Below, piece by piece: positions 27,109 to 35,596 of a DNA stretch of 64,000 nucleotides (position 1 is the stretch's first letter; each line of letters begins with the position of its first letter). Position numbers and translations under genes: made by a program. The notes beneath the pieces were generated by a model. That model was not told the DNA's origin and did no database searches. It was given only the letters and a program-made list of their open reading frames with translations. Where the stretch lies: assembly GCA_012103475.1 (NCBI GenBank), contig WLWS01000001.1, positions 1-64,000 of the forward strand, written 5' to 3'. The stretch comes from Gammaproteobacteria bacterium. Its GTDB lineage: Bacteria; Pseudomonadota; Gammaproteobacteria; Eutrophobiales; Eutrophobiaceae.

Positions 27109-27147
27109 AATTTACCTTTCGAATTTATTATAAACAGCTTACCTGTC

Positions 27148-28356
27148 TTAGTGGGTAACTACTTCAGCAAGCTGTTCCAACAATACATCAGCGAACTCAG
27201 GATCGTTGATATTTCTCGCTACTCGCAGGATCTTCCGTTTCGCATTCTGCTCAATTAACTTTTCAAGCGTTGTAAAGAGGGCATTGTCTGCTTCCGGATC
27301 ATGGAAGGGCTGATCAGGGCTATCCAACATCGACACACCACCTTCGGGAACGACCAGCACAAATGGCGCTGTTGTTTGATTAATTTTATCCGCCATCCAT
27401 TTTGCAACAGCCACATTTTCCTCAACAGAGGTACGCATCAATGTGACTTCCGGGTAGAGATTTCGCTCTTTAAACTTTTCCGGGACGGTTTCAATACCGC
27501 CAAAATTCACCATATCCAGTGCGCCAAGACTCATGACGCAGGGAATGTCCTTAGCAATGATGCTATCAAAGCGTTTTTCACCACAAGGGAACACGCCACC
27601 CACAACTTCATCGGCCACTTCTGTTGTTGTGATATCGAGGACACGATCGATATAATCACTGTTGACCAGGCTTTCCATTGCTCTGCCACCCGTCCCCGTG
27701 GCATGAAAAACCAGACAGTCATTGTCATCAGATTCCAGTTTTTGACGCACAGCATCGACACAGGGAGTGGTCACACCAAACATGGTCAGACCAATGGCTT
27801 TGTTCTCCATGTCAGGAGAAACGTAATGCCGCACCATGCCACCAATGGCATTCGCTGCATTAGCAAGAATGGTCCGCGACACATCGTTCAGCCCGGCAAC
27901 ATCGACCACGGAATACATCAGGGTAATATCGCTGCAATCTATATAAGGCTGGGTATTGCCACTGGCGACTGTCGAGACAAGTAATTTAGGCAGGCCAATA
28001 GGCAACGCCCGCATCGCTCTTGAGATAAGTGATGTACCACCCGATCCGCCTGCACCGATCACGCCGGCGATCCTGTCCTCAAGGTATTCTTTCTGAAGAA
28101 ATGACTCTAGCGCATAGGACATTTCGGTAACCGCCACACCTCTGTCATTTTGACCGAGGACATACTGTGCCCCCTTACTGTGGCAGTCAGCAACAGTCTC
28201 CTTTGTCACATCAGCAGGGATCTGTGAATCGGAACCCGTACCAACGTCAACCGTTTTTACCTCTAGCCCGGTATTCCTGAGTTGTTCCGCGATAAAACCG
28301 AGCTCTTCAGCTTTGGTATCCATCGTTGCAATGGCATATATACACTTATCGTTCAC
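27148..28356 (-). CDS. Tm-1-like ATP-binding (UPF0261) protein
   Basis: A 402-aa UPF0261 family member: CIYAIATMDTKAEELGF at the start, GAGGSGGTSLISRAMRALPIG, VFHATGTGGRAMESL and FVLVVPEGGVSMLD are the family landmarks. I chose the GTG at 28356 because GGAGAG lies 6 nt upstream and the product then starts where relatives start; an ATG at 28422 is open but lacks a ribosome-binding site. It is the first gene of the operon that continues with the TIM-barrel partner, SDR, cupin and sulfatase. Confidence 0.82.
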   Translation of the reverse strand: MNDKCIYAIATMDTKAEELGFIAEQLRNTGLEVKTVDVGTGSDSQIPADVTKETVADCHSKGAQYVLGQNDRGVAVTEMSYALESFLQKEYLEDRIAGVIGAGGSGGTSLISRAMRALPIGLPKLLVSTVASGNTQPYIDCSDITLMYSVVDVAGLNDVSRTILANAANAIGGMVRHYVSPDMENKAIGLTMFGVTTPCVDAVRQKLESDDNDCLVFHATGTGGRAMESLVNSDYIDRVLDITTTEVADEVVGGVFPCGEKRFDSIIAKDIPCVMSLGALDMVNFGGIETVPEKFKERNLYPEVTLMRTSVEENVAVAKWMADKINQTTAPFVLVVPEGGVSMLDSPDQPFHDPEADNALFTTLEKLIEQNAKRKILRVARNINDPEFADVLLEQLAEVVTH

Positions 28357-28514
28357 AATTTGCTCTCCACATTCAAAAAAGCCGCTGGCTAAGCTAACAG
28401 TCTCAGGTGATTTCTTAGCCATATTATATTGAGTTTAGCCTTTTCCATATGTTGGAAATCAGGGGAAACATGACTAAAATGAAGATCTAGCTGCTACCCT
28501 GAAGGAATAAACCG

Positions 28515-29342
28515 GTGGATATTTTTTCAAACAATCAGACTTTTGAACTTGGTCAGGTGCAAACCCGGGGTGGTGGTAGTTTCGGTCCAATTCGTCAAAA
28601 CCATCTGGCCTTGTGGATTGCTTTAAAAGGTAAAATGGCGGCTAAAGTTGATGATTTTGAATTTCAGGTAAGCCGTGGTCAGGCTGGTTTTTTCTATGCA
28701 CAGACGATCCATGAACTGCGTTATGATACGAAAGAAATTTCCTACCTTTGGTGCAGCAGTACCATAACACCAGATACTGGCTTTATTGCCTCGAAAGAAT
28801 CCTTAAGCTATTTAAAGAGAATGCCAAACGTGCTGGCGCCTTCCAGAGAGTTACACAACTTGATGCGTATTGGTTCTCAGATGCAAAACAGACAAGGCAT
28901 GGCTGCACAGAGAGTTCGAACCGCTATCGGGGAATCTGCATTCAACGAATACTTTTACCTGGCAAATATTCAGGAAGAAGATAATGTATTGCCAAGATCT
29001 GTTGTGAAGGCAAAAAAATTTATTACTGATAATTATGCCGACGCAAACTGCCAAGCAATTGATATAGCGAAAGCATCCGCCATGTCTCCTCAGCACCTGT
29101 CCAAATTATTCAAGCAATACATGCAATATTCACCAGTTAAATATTTGTGGCACCTGCGCGGAGAAAAAGCGATACATCTTCTGAAATATTCAAACCTGCC
29201 TATTTCAGAAATTACGATTCGATGTGGCTTCAAAGACCAGTTTCATTTTTCACGCTATATAAACAGGCATTACAGCCATTCTCCCCGAGAAATACGAAAA
29301 CGCCACTGGAATTCCAGTTTCAACTCTGTAAACAAAAACTAA
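28515..29342 (+). CDS. AraC-family transcriptional regulator
   Basis: A 275-aa activator with an N-terminal cupin-like ligand domain (residues about 10-100) and a C-terminal AraC/XylS domain with two helix-turn-helix units: IDIAKASAMSPQHLSKLFKQ and ISEITIRCGFKDQFHFSRYI, followed by the HSPREIRK end. It is divergent from the Tm-1-like operon with a 158-bp gap and is its likely activator. The inducer is unknown. Confidence 0.9.
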   Translation: MDIFSNNQTFELGQVQTRGGGSFGPIRQNHLALWIALKGKMAAKVDDFEFQVSRGQAGFFYAQTIHELRYDTKEISYLWCSSTITPDTGFIASKESLSYLKRMPNVLAPSRELHNLMRIGSQMQNRQGMAAQRVRTAIGESAFNEYFYLANIQEEDNVLPRSVVKAKKFITDNYADANCQAIDIAKASAMSPQHLSKLFKQYMQYSPVKYLWHLRGEKAIHLLKYSNLPISEITIRCGFKDQFHFSRYINRHYSHSPREIRKRHWNSSFNSVNKN

Positions 29343-29435
29343 TCACAAAGCGGACAAGGTTAACTAAGTTTTTTAAACCAGATAGTTGCCGGGGACGTTA
29401 TAAATTGGAAAGTCAGCCTCACACTTCGCAATCAA

Positions 29436-30065
29436 TCACTGGGCTGGAAACACAATAAACTGAATCCTGCCTCTGAATTTTCCAAAGTTTTTAAGATCCG
29501 CTGGATTAATGCCGTTGTACTCTTCAAACTTCCCGTCTTGATATTTTTTCAGATCGCCAGATGCATACTGCATTCTGGTCTCTCCATCGGTAGATAAAAA
29601 CATTTGCCATATGTCATCCCATTGATTGCCGGGATTTGTCATCACCTGCTGAACCAGGTTCGATACTTTCGATGCATCTTCCCGCTGTTCTACGGCCATA
29701 AAGCCGGTCAGGCCTTTATGATTCAATTGAAACATCCACATCGAGTGTGCCTTCCAGCCGCCATTCTCTTTGTCCTCGTAGACAATTTCCTGTTCCGTAG
29801 CAGTACCGATGACCTCTCCGTTCAATCTAACCAGTCCGGTTGCCGCAAGGTGATTTTTCAGAGAATGGTAATTCATATTGTTGATGTCGCTCTCGCCCAT
29901 AGCCTGATAATTTCTTGTTGCTGTAAAAAGAAATTTATCAATATTGTGTGACAGGGACAGCAGATCATTTTCCAGATCTAAATCGAGAATCAGTTTGTCT
30001 TGCGCGCTGACATGCTGACTGAGCAGAAGCAATAATGTGAGTATTGGCAGAACCTTGTTAGACAT
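29436..30065 (-). CDS. Periplasmic protein of unknown function
   Basis: A 209-aa protein with a signal peptide ending near VSAQD. The mature part begins with a helical Leu/Asp-rich segment (LILDLDLENDLLSLSHNIDKFL), then TARNYQAMGES-like and GNQWDDIWQMFLSTDGETRMQYASG segments. I see no catalytic motif. The layout recalls small single-Cache-like sensor domains, but this is only an impression. It is the last gene of the TonB receptor operon, 57 nt after the heme/propeller gene. Confidence 0.6.
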   Translation of the reverse strand: MSNKVLPILTLLLLLSQHVSAQDKLILDLDLENDLLSLSHNIDKFLFTATRNYQAMGESDINNMNYHSLKNHLAATGLVRLNGEVIGTATEQEIVYEDKENGGWKAHSMWMFQLNHKGLTGFMAVEQREDASKVSNLVQQVMTNPGNQWDDIWQMFLSTDGETRMQYASGDLKKYQDGKFEEYNGINPADLKNFGKFRGRIQFIVFPAQ

Positions 30066-30122
30066 ACTTATCTCCTGTTCACTGATTCACGGTCTATTTA
30101 AAAGAGTTATAAGAACCACAGC

Positions 30123-31781
30123 TTAGGTATCGCCCGGATCAACACATACGATGGCCTGCATACCGTCTTCGATAACTGTTGGCAAAACCGGTACAGGACT
30201 ACTCGCCGCACAAGCGTGACCGTTCGGCAAGAAGATGACATCACGCAAATAGGTTCCAGTTGTAGGCAAAGGATAAGCGATGAAGGTCTTCTCCTCGGGC
30301 AGGAATCGAAACATTCGATCACTTGTGGTTGTGGTGACCCAGACTTCCTGGGTTTCAGGATGCACGCCAACAGCATAGGGTGCTTCGATCTCACCTTGTG
30401 CCAGTGGGGGTATAGTATAACGATCATATTTCATACTTACCGGATCCAGGCGCACCAGCTCACCATCACCGAAGGCCGGAATCCAGAGTATGCCTTTGGC
30501 ATCGAAACGCATTCTTCGTGGTCCATTAATAGCAAAATCGAATTCTTCTATCTCCAGTGTGTTCGGATCGACTCGACCAATCAGGTTGGCATGCAGACGG
30601 CCGTACCAGACACTGTTATCGCTGGGATTAATATCAATACCATAGGGCATACGTGCTGGCATCGTCCCCCGTGTGCTTGTGTCTGGTAAGTCGAGTACTG
30701 TCATTTCTTTTGAGTCGCTCTGTAAAAACCCTATCTGGTTTGACGCTGACAGGGTAAACCACACTCTGCCCAGCTTATCAAAGCGCAGGGTATGCGGGTA
30801 CAGCGCCTTACCGCCGATATCGTGGTTTACGAATGTCTTTTTTGCAGGATCAAATTCACCAATGCCGCCGCTGACCGTATTGGTCGTATAGAAATGATCA
30901 TCAGGACCGTGCTGAAGACTATGCGGCCCATGACGAACGCTCAAACCCCAGGGATTTTTTGATCCAAACAGGGTGAAAAATTTACCGCCAATGGGAATAC
31001 CTTCACCTGGTAAAGAAAAGTTCTCGGTAGAATTTGATTCAGGGTCAGTTATGTAAATGCGATCACTGCCCTGATCCACGGTATACAGTTTGCCAGTTCC
31101 TTCATGGTATTCGACATCGTGGGAAATCACACCATCAGGTAATTTCCATTCATAAATTTTCCCCTTTAAAGCACGAGGCAGCACTTCATGATGCTGACTT
31201 GCGTTAAGGATTTTTCCGTCAAAGCCCTGCGCCAGAATATCGACATATCTGGCTATCCACTTCTCGTCCGATACCCCCCAGAAACTCAGCATACGGGTGA
31301 GAATGATTGTCCAGTGCTCTCGCGTTCTCGGCGTGCGTGTATAAACGTTGCCCAGTTGATGACAGCTTAAGCAGTCAACGTGAAAGGATTTTCGCTCCTG
31401 TAAACTATCGAATTCCAAAGCAGCAATGTAGGCGCTGTTAGTGAGCTGAGCGGCTTTCTCTTCAGCCGTCTTCAAACTCCTTAAACGAACCGGTTGATGA
31501 CTATCCGCCTTTGCCTTGAGTGTTTTGTCTGCGTAACCCGGTTTTTTGATCCTTAATGTCAGGTCACCCTCGAGTTTCGAGTCAAGTTGAAACTCACCTT
31601 CCTTATTACTGTATACCGTCTCAGAGTATAGTTTGTCGGCAGACCTCAGAGTCACCAGAGCTGCCCTGAGTGTTTTGCCGTTTTCATCTTCGATGCGACC
31701 AGAGAGACTGATTGCAGAAATATGCGTCGAGATAAAAACCAGAGCTATGCCAAGAAGAGTAGGATTAAATGAAATTCTCAT
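30123..31781 (-). CDS. Periplasmic heme-c / beta-propeller protein with carboxypeptidase-like N-domain
   Basis: A 552-aa protein with three parts: a signal peptide and a carboxypeptidase-regulatory-like beta-sandwich (about residues 25-100), a single cytochrome-c heme site CLSCH (residues 137-141), and a C-terminal propeller (residues about 190-540) with repeated G-x-W-F/V-T and N-x-I/V-x-R-x-D-P units like streptogramin B lyase (Vgb). The HDVEYHEGTGKLYTVDQGSDRIYI and GPHSLQHGPDDHFYTT stretches are rich in His and Asp. A C-O lyase or an oxidase using the heme is possible; the exact reaction is unknown. It belongs to the TonB receptor operon. Confidence 0.72.
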   Translation of the reverse strand: MRISFNPTLLGIALVFISTHISAISLSGRIEDENGKTLRAALVTLRSADKLYSETVYSNKEGEFQLDSKLEGDLTLRIKKPGYADKTLKAKADSHQPVRLRSLKTAEEKAAQLTNSAYIAALEFDSLQERKSFHVDCLSCHQLGNVYTRTPRTREHWTIILTRMLSFWGVSDEKWIARYVDILAQGFDGKILNASQHHEVLPRALKGKIYEWKLPDGVISHDVEYHEGTGKLYTVDQGSDRIYITDPESNSTENFSLPGEGIPIGGKFFTLFGSKNPWGLSVRHGPHSLQHGPDDHFYTTNTVSGGIGEFDPAKKTFVNHDIGGKALYPHTLRFDKLGRVWFTLSASNQIGFLQSDSKEMTVLDLPDTSTRGTMPARMPYGIDINPSDNSVWYGRLHANLIGRVDPNTLEIEEFDFAINGPRRMRFDAKGILWIPAFGDGELVRLDPVSMKYDRYTIPPLAQGEIEAPYAVGVHPETQEVWVTTTTSDRMFRFLPEEKTFIAYPLPTTGTYLRDVIFLPNGHACAASSPVPVLPTVIEDGMQAIVCVDPGDT

Positions 31782-31813
31782 GATGAATAAAGCCTTGTTA
31801 GAATAAAATTATG

Positions 31814-32335
31814 TCAGGTTTGTCGAACCGGATCGCTGCCATCCCAGTCGACCGCTGCTGCCTGTAATCCCTCAAACAGTTGTTTTACTTTTTCCGGAAA
31901 GTCGATCAGTTCAATCATGCCGCCGAGTGCATCGTAACTGTCCATGTAGGCAAACTTACCGCCGACTTTGACTTCTCCGGCAAAGGCAAGTGGATAGCCC
32001 ATTGACTGAAATCGCGTCATATCTTCTTCAAAGCGATCTGTCATATAACCCCAGTGATGAAACCCCGGTCCACGCTTTGCCATTATTTCCGAATATACGG
32101 AGGGCACATCGTCATGCTGCTGAATAATCTCCACACACATGTGGCCGTTGTAGGCAAGCGCCGCTGTGATATCCAGTTCGGTAGCTTCACCCCGGTAAGT
32201 CAGATCCTCTATCTCGCTGGAGTTGAGCAGAAAAAAAGGTCCGACACCCAGGGCTTCGGTCCAGTGTTTCAGACTGGCATCCATATCCTCGGTAATGTAG
32301 GCGATCTGACCTATGCTATTGACTGGCTGAATCAT
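31814..32335 (-). CDS. VOC-superfamily (glyoxalase/dioxygenase-like) protein
   Basis: A 173-aa protein of the vicinal oxygen chelate fold: IGQIAYITEDMDASLKHWTEALGVGPFF is a typical opening module, and HHWGYMTDRFEEDMTRFQSMGYPL forms the second. Likely metal ligands include the His of FHHWG and the Glu in GGMIELID. It could be an epimerase, lyase or dioxygenase. It is in the same operon as two SDRs and an esterase. Confidence 0.8.
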   Translation of the reverse strand: MIQPVNSIGQIAYITEDMDASLKHWTEALGVGPFFLLNSSEIEDLTYRGEATELDITAALAYNGHMCVEIIQQHDDVPSVYSEIMAKRGPGFHHWGYMTDRFEEDMTRFQSMGYPLAFAGEVKVGGKFAYMDSYDALGGMIELIDFPEKVKQLFEGLQAAAVDWDGSDPVRQT

Positions 32336-32361
32336 GTTTTTTTTATCTCCTGACTAGCAGC

Positions 32362-33141
32362 TCATCGGTAATATTGCATACCGCCATCTACGACGATTTG
32401 CTGTCCGGTAATATGTCTGGATTCATCAGAGGCGAGAAACAGTGCTGTATTGGCAATGTCTGAAACTTCGCCAAATTCACCCATGGGAATCTTTTTCACA
32501 AATTCACTTTGCATAGCATTTGCGTCCATTCCTGCCACAGTCCCAACCTCTTCAAAGAGTCCTTCCAGCATCGGAGTGATTACTTGACCGGGATGAATTG
32601 TGTTACAGCGAACGCCCTTTTTCTGCTCGGCGCAGTAAATAGCCACTGACTTGCTGAGCTGCCAGACCGCAGCTTTACTGGCACCGTAGGCGGTAAGAAA
32701 AGGCGTTGCCACCAGCGCCGCGATCGAAGACATGTTAATGATCGAACCACCTCCGCTTGCAGAGATAAGGGGAATCGCGTGTTTACAACCGAGGAAAACG
32801 CCACCGGCATTGATTGCCATAATCTGATTGAATGACTCCAGACTTGTCAGCTCCGGATTGTTTTCACCTTCCCGGTCCGGAATACCGGCATTGTTTACCA
32901 GCACATGTAGACCATCCTGCCTGCTATAGACGGCGCCAAGGACATCCTGCCATTCGGACTCACTACTAACATCCTGATGCAGAAAATCTGCACCTAACTG
33001 CGTTGCTATATGCTTACCCAGTTCGTCATTGATATCGCTGATGGTGACCTTTGCCCCTTCTTTGACAAAACTCTCGGCAATTGCTTTACCAATACCCGAA
33101 GCACCACCAGTTACCAATGCAATTTTATTATCAAGTCTCAT
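32362..33141 (-). CDS. SDR-family oxidoreductase
   Basis: A 259-aa short-chain dehydrogenase: TGGASGIGKA cofactor loop, NNAG, catalytic Ser region MSSIAAL, and YGASK. I chose the ATG at 33141 (MRLDNKIALVTGG), which leaves a 4-nt gap after the upstream SDR; a GTG 16 codons earlier would overlap it. It ends in YYR after GGM. It is one of two adjacent, clearly different SDR paralogues in this operon, perhaps acting on successive or stereoisomeric alcohols. Confidence 0.9.
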   Translation of the reverse strand: MRLDNKIALVTGGASGIGKAIAESFVKEGAKVTISDINDELGKHIATQLGADFLHQDVSSESEWQDVLGAVYSRQDGLHVLVNNAGIPDREGENNPELTSLESFNQIMAINAGGVFLGCKHAIPLISASGGGSIINMSSIAALVATPFLTAYGASKAAVWQLSKSVAIYCAEQKKGVRCNTIHPGQVITPMLEGLFEEVGTVAGMDANAMQSEFVKKIPMGEFGEVSDIANTALFLASDESRHITGQQIVVDGGMQYYR

Positions 33142-33145
33142 GCTG

Positions 33146-33946
33146 TCAGTCACTGCTATGTTTGCTGGTGACACCGGCTGTGGTGCCACCGTCTACCATC
33201 ATCGTCGCTCCGGTCATAATGGAAGACTCCTCCGAGGCGAGGAAGAGAACGCTATTTGCAATATCCTCTGGCGTTGCCATACGTCCCATCGGAATGTTTT
33301 CACTCATCGCCGCGCGCATGGCATCGCGGTCGGGATAAAACTCGACAATCGGATCCAGCATTTCAGAGTCGACATAAGTCGGATGAATAGAGTTACAACG
33401 AATATTCATCCCTCTTTCTGCACAGCTCAGCGCCACCGATTTTGTCAAGGTGGTGACGCCTCCCTTACTGGCGCTGTAAGCTGCGATATCTCCACCACCC
33501 ACCACACCTGCAATCGAGGAAATATTAATAATTGAGCCATTGATCGGCTCAGCCTGCTGCATGGCAAGCACTGCATGTTTGCAACCGAGAAACAGACCAG
33601 TGAGATTTACATCCATAATGCGTTGCCAGTCCTGAAGACGGGTTTCTTCAAAAACACCGCTAATACCAATACCGGCACAATTGACCAGCACATTAAGTTG
33701 TCCGAATTCTGTAATGACCTGCGCAATCAGCTCCTGCCAGCGGGTTTCGCTGGTGACATCGAGCTCAATAAAACTCCCTCCTGCAGCCATCATTGAAACA
33801 GTCTTTTTTCCCTGTTCCTGATTCAGATCGGCAACCACCACAGTTGCACCTTCCTGTGCAAGCCTGATGCAAGTGGCTCGACCGATGCCGGAAGCGCCAC
33901 CGGTAACCAGAGCAACTTTGTTCCTGACTCTGCCCGCTTCAGGCAT
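33146..33946 (-). CDS. SDR-family oxidoreductase
   Basis: A 266-aa short-chain dehydrogenase with TGGASGIGRA, VNCAGIG in place of the usual NNAG (Asn to Cys at the second position), catalytic ISSIAGVVG and YSASK. Asp in VADLNQE favours NAD(H). The start overlaps the end of the esterase gene by 8 nt, so translation is coupled. Confidence 0.9.
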   Translation of the reverse strand: MPEAGRVRNKVALVTGGASGIGRATCIRLAQEGATVVVADLNQEQGKKTVSMMAAGGSFIELDVTSETRWQELIAQVITEFGQLNVLVNCAGIGISGVFEETRLQDWQRIMDVNLTGLFLGCKHAVLAMQQAEPINGSIINISSIAGVVGGGDIAAYSASKGGVTTLTKSVALSCAERGMNIRCNSIHPTYVDSEMLDPIVEFYPDRDAMRAAMSENIPMGRMATPEDIANSVLFLASEESSIMTGATMMVDGGTTAGVTSKHSSD

Positions 33947-34895
33947 GCAAGTGGTCCCGCAATCTTTCAGCCACCACTTGCAGACCGTCCCTGCCTACAT
34001 CAAGTGCGCCGCTAAATGAAAAGAAACCGTGAATCGTACTCTCAAAGCAAAGGTATTCGACGGTGACACCGGCCTCACGTAATTTATCAGCATAGTGTTT
34101 ACCTTCATCCCTGAGTGGATCAAATCCGGCAGTGATGATCAGTGCGGCGGGTTGACCGGATAAATCCTCCGCATAAACAGGCGAACTTCTGGTATCTTTC
34201 GACTCTTGCTCAACATCGGAATAGTACATACCTCGTAGCCAGTCCATATCCTGATTGGAAAGAAAAAAGCCGCCGGGGCCGTACTCATCTCGTGAAGGAT
34301 AGTCTGCCTCTAATGACATATCGATACCCGGATACACGAGAACCTGGAAGGCAATGGCTGGCCCGCCGCGGCTTTGTGTTAGCTGGCACATCACGGCACT
34401 GAGATTGCCGCCGGCACTGTCACCAGTCACCGCGAGTCGTTTCGGGTCTGCGCCGAGACTGGCCGCATTTTCTGCTGCCCAGCACAGAGCGGCATAACAA
34501 TCCTCCACACCTACCGGGAATTTATGCTCCGGTGCGAGTCGATAATCGACACTGACAACAATCACGGACGCACTCGCACAATAGAACCTCGACATATTAT
34601 TATGTGTGTCCAGATCGCCCAGGGCGAAGCCACCTCCGTGATAGAGTAAAAGGATGGGCAAGTTGGAATTCTGTTTCGCTTCTTCGGGCCAGTAGATTCT
34701 TAGTGGAATCTCACCCACAGGTCCGGCGATCTGTTCATCTCTGATTTTCAACACCGGCATTTCCGGTGCATCAACTGCGAGGGTCATCTCCTTCAGACCA
34801 CTTCTTGCCTGTTCAACTGTGAGTTCGAACAGCTTCGGATTTCCTTCGGTATTCATTTGATCCAGCAATGCCTGTGTCTGAGTATCAGGTTTCAT
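33939..34895 (-). CDS. Alpha/beta hydrolase, hormone-sensitive-lipase-type esterase
   Basis: A 318-aa cytoplasmic esterase of family IV. The oxyanion motif HGGGF, nucleophile GDSAGGN, the acid in AGFDPLRDEG and the His in STIHGFF are all present. It would open an ester or lactone in the imported substrate. Its ATG overlaps the stop of the upstream gene (ATGA) once that gene's frameshift is corrected, which supports both calls. Confidence 0.92.
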   Translation of the reverse strand: MKPDTQTQALLDQMNTEGNPKLFELTVEQARSGLKEMTLAVDAPEMPVLKIRDEQIAGPVGEIPLRIYWPEEAKQNSNLPILLLYHGGGFALGDLDTHNNMSRFYCASASVIVVSVDYRLAPEHKFPVGVEDCYAALCWAAENAASLGADPKRLAVTGDSAGGNLSAVMCQLTQSRGGPAIAFQVLVYPGIDMSLEADYPSRDEYGPGGFFLSNQDMDWLRGMYYSDVEQESKDTRSSPVYAEDLSGQPAALIITAGFDPLRDEGKHYADKLREAGVTVEYLCFESTIHGFFSFSGALDVGRDGLQVVAERLRDHLHA

Positions 34896-35520
34896 TGTTT
34901 AAACAGTCGCAGTTCGACATTAATGTCCATTTTTCCATCCACAGTGAAACGAGTCATACGATCGATTTCAACAAACTCGCCACGCAGGTTTTCGAATTCT
35001 CCTGTGCCACCGATAATAATTCCCCTGCCGTTGGCCGCCGGACCGACTGTGGTAGTCATCAAGCGGTCTCCGGACCAGTCTTTGCCGGTACGGGCAACTT
35101 GCCCATGGTATGTCTGGCAAGTTCGCCTGAATGTTCCTGTTGCACCAGAAAGATCATGCCGCGTTCAGGAAGCACCAGTGTCCAGGAGGTGTCCCAGATG
35201 ACATTACTTTGAGCAAAATTCTCACGTGCATTCATGGGGAACACTTCCAGTTCGCTGGCGAACCCCCTTACCTCACCTTCCTTGTCACGTAGCTTGCCAA
35301 CAACCGCGAGACCTCGCTTTAGAGACTCTTCTTCAAAGGCGGGGATATTCTTTGGGAATCGTAAGAGTGGTGCCTGCGCACCGCCAGTCAGGGCAATGGC
35401 GTCCTCAGGCATATTGATGAAGAAAGATTCTTCTTCTGCCTGAACGCATGACAGACTGCCCGCCAGCACAGTTAGGAGTGCACCCGTGATGATTAGTTGC
35501 TTTCGTATCGGACTGATCAT
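34892..35520 (-). CDS. Secreted beta-barrel protein (allene-oxide-cyclase/dirigent-like), apparent frameshift
   Basis: The uninterrupted frame gives 153 aa with a signal peptide (cleavage near VQAEEES) and stops at 35059. The next frame continues without a stop from VARTGKDWSGDRL through IIIGGTGEFENLRGEFVEID to FKQ and ends at 34892, where its TGA overlaps the esterase ATG. One extra G at the GGG of 35102-35104 joins the halves as TMGQVARTGKDW. The GGTG-x-F-x-x-L-R-G-E pattern is that of allene-oxide-cyclase/dirigent-like barrels. Function is unknown; such barrels can direct cyclisation or coupling of small molecules. Whether the shift is real or an assembly error cannot be told here. Confidence 0.7.
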
Positions 35521-35596
35521 TAATTTAGAATAATTTCTAATTCAGGCGAAGAGCCGAAACCCAATTGCTTCGACTCCTCGCCGTCAGGGGTAAAGC

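Noticed and set aside
27301..27984. Open frame of 227 aa on the plus strand
   Set aside because: It lies within the UPF0261 gene in antisense and its product is rich in His and Cys without domain logic.
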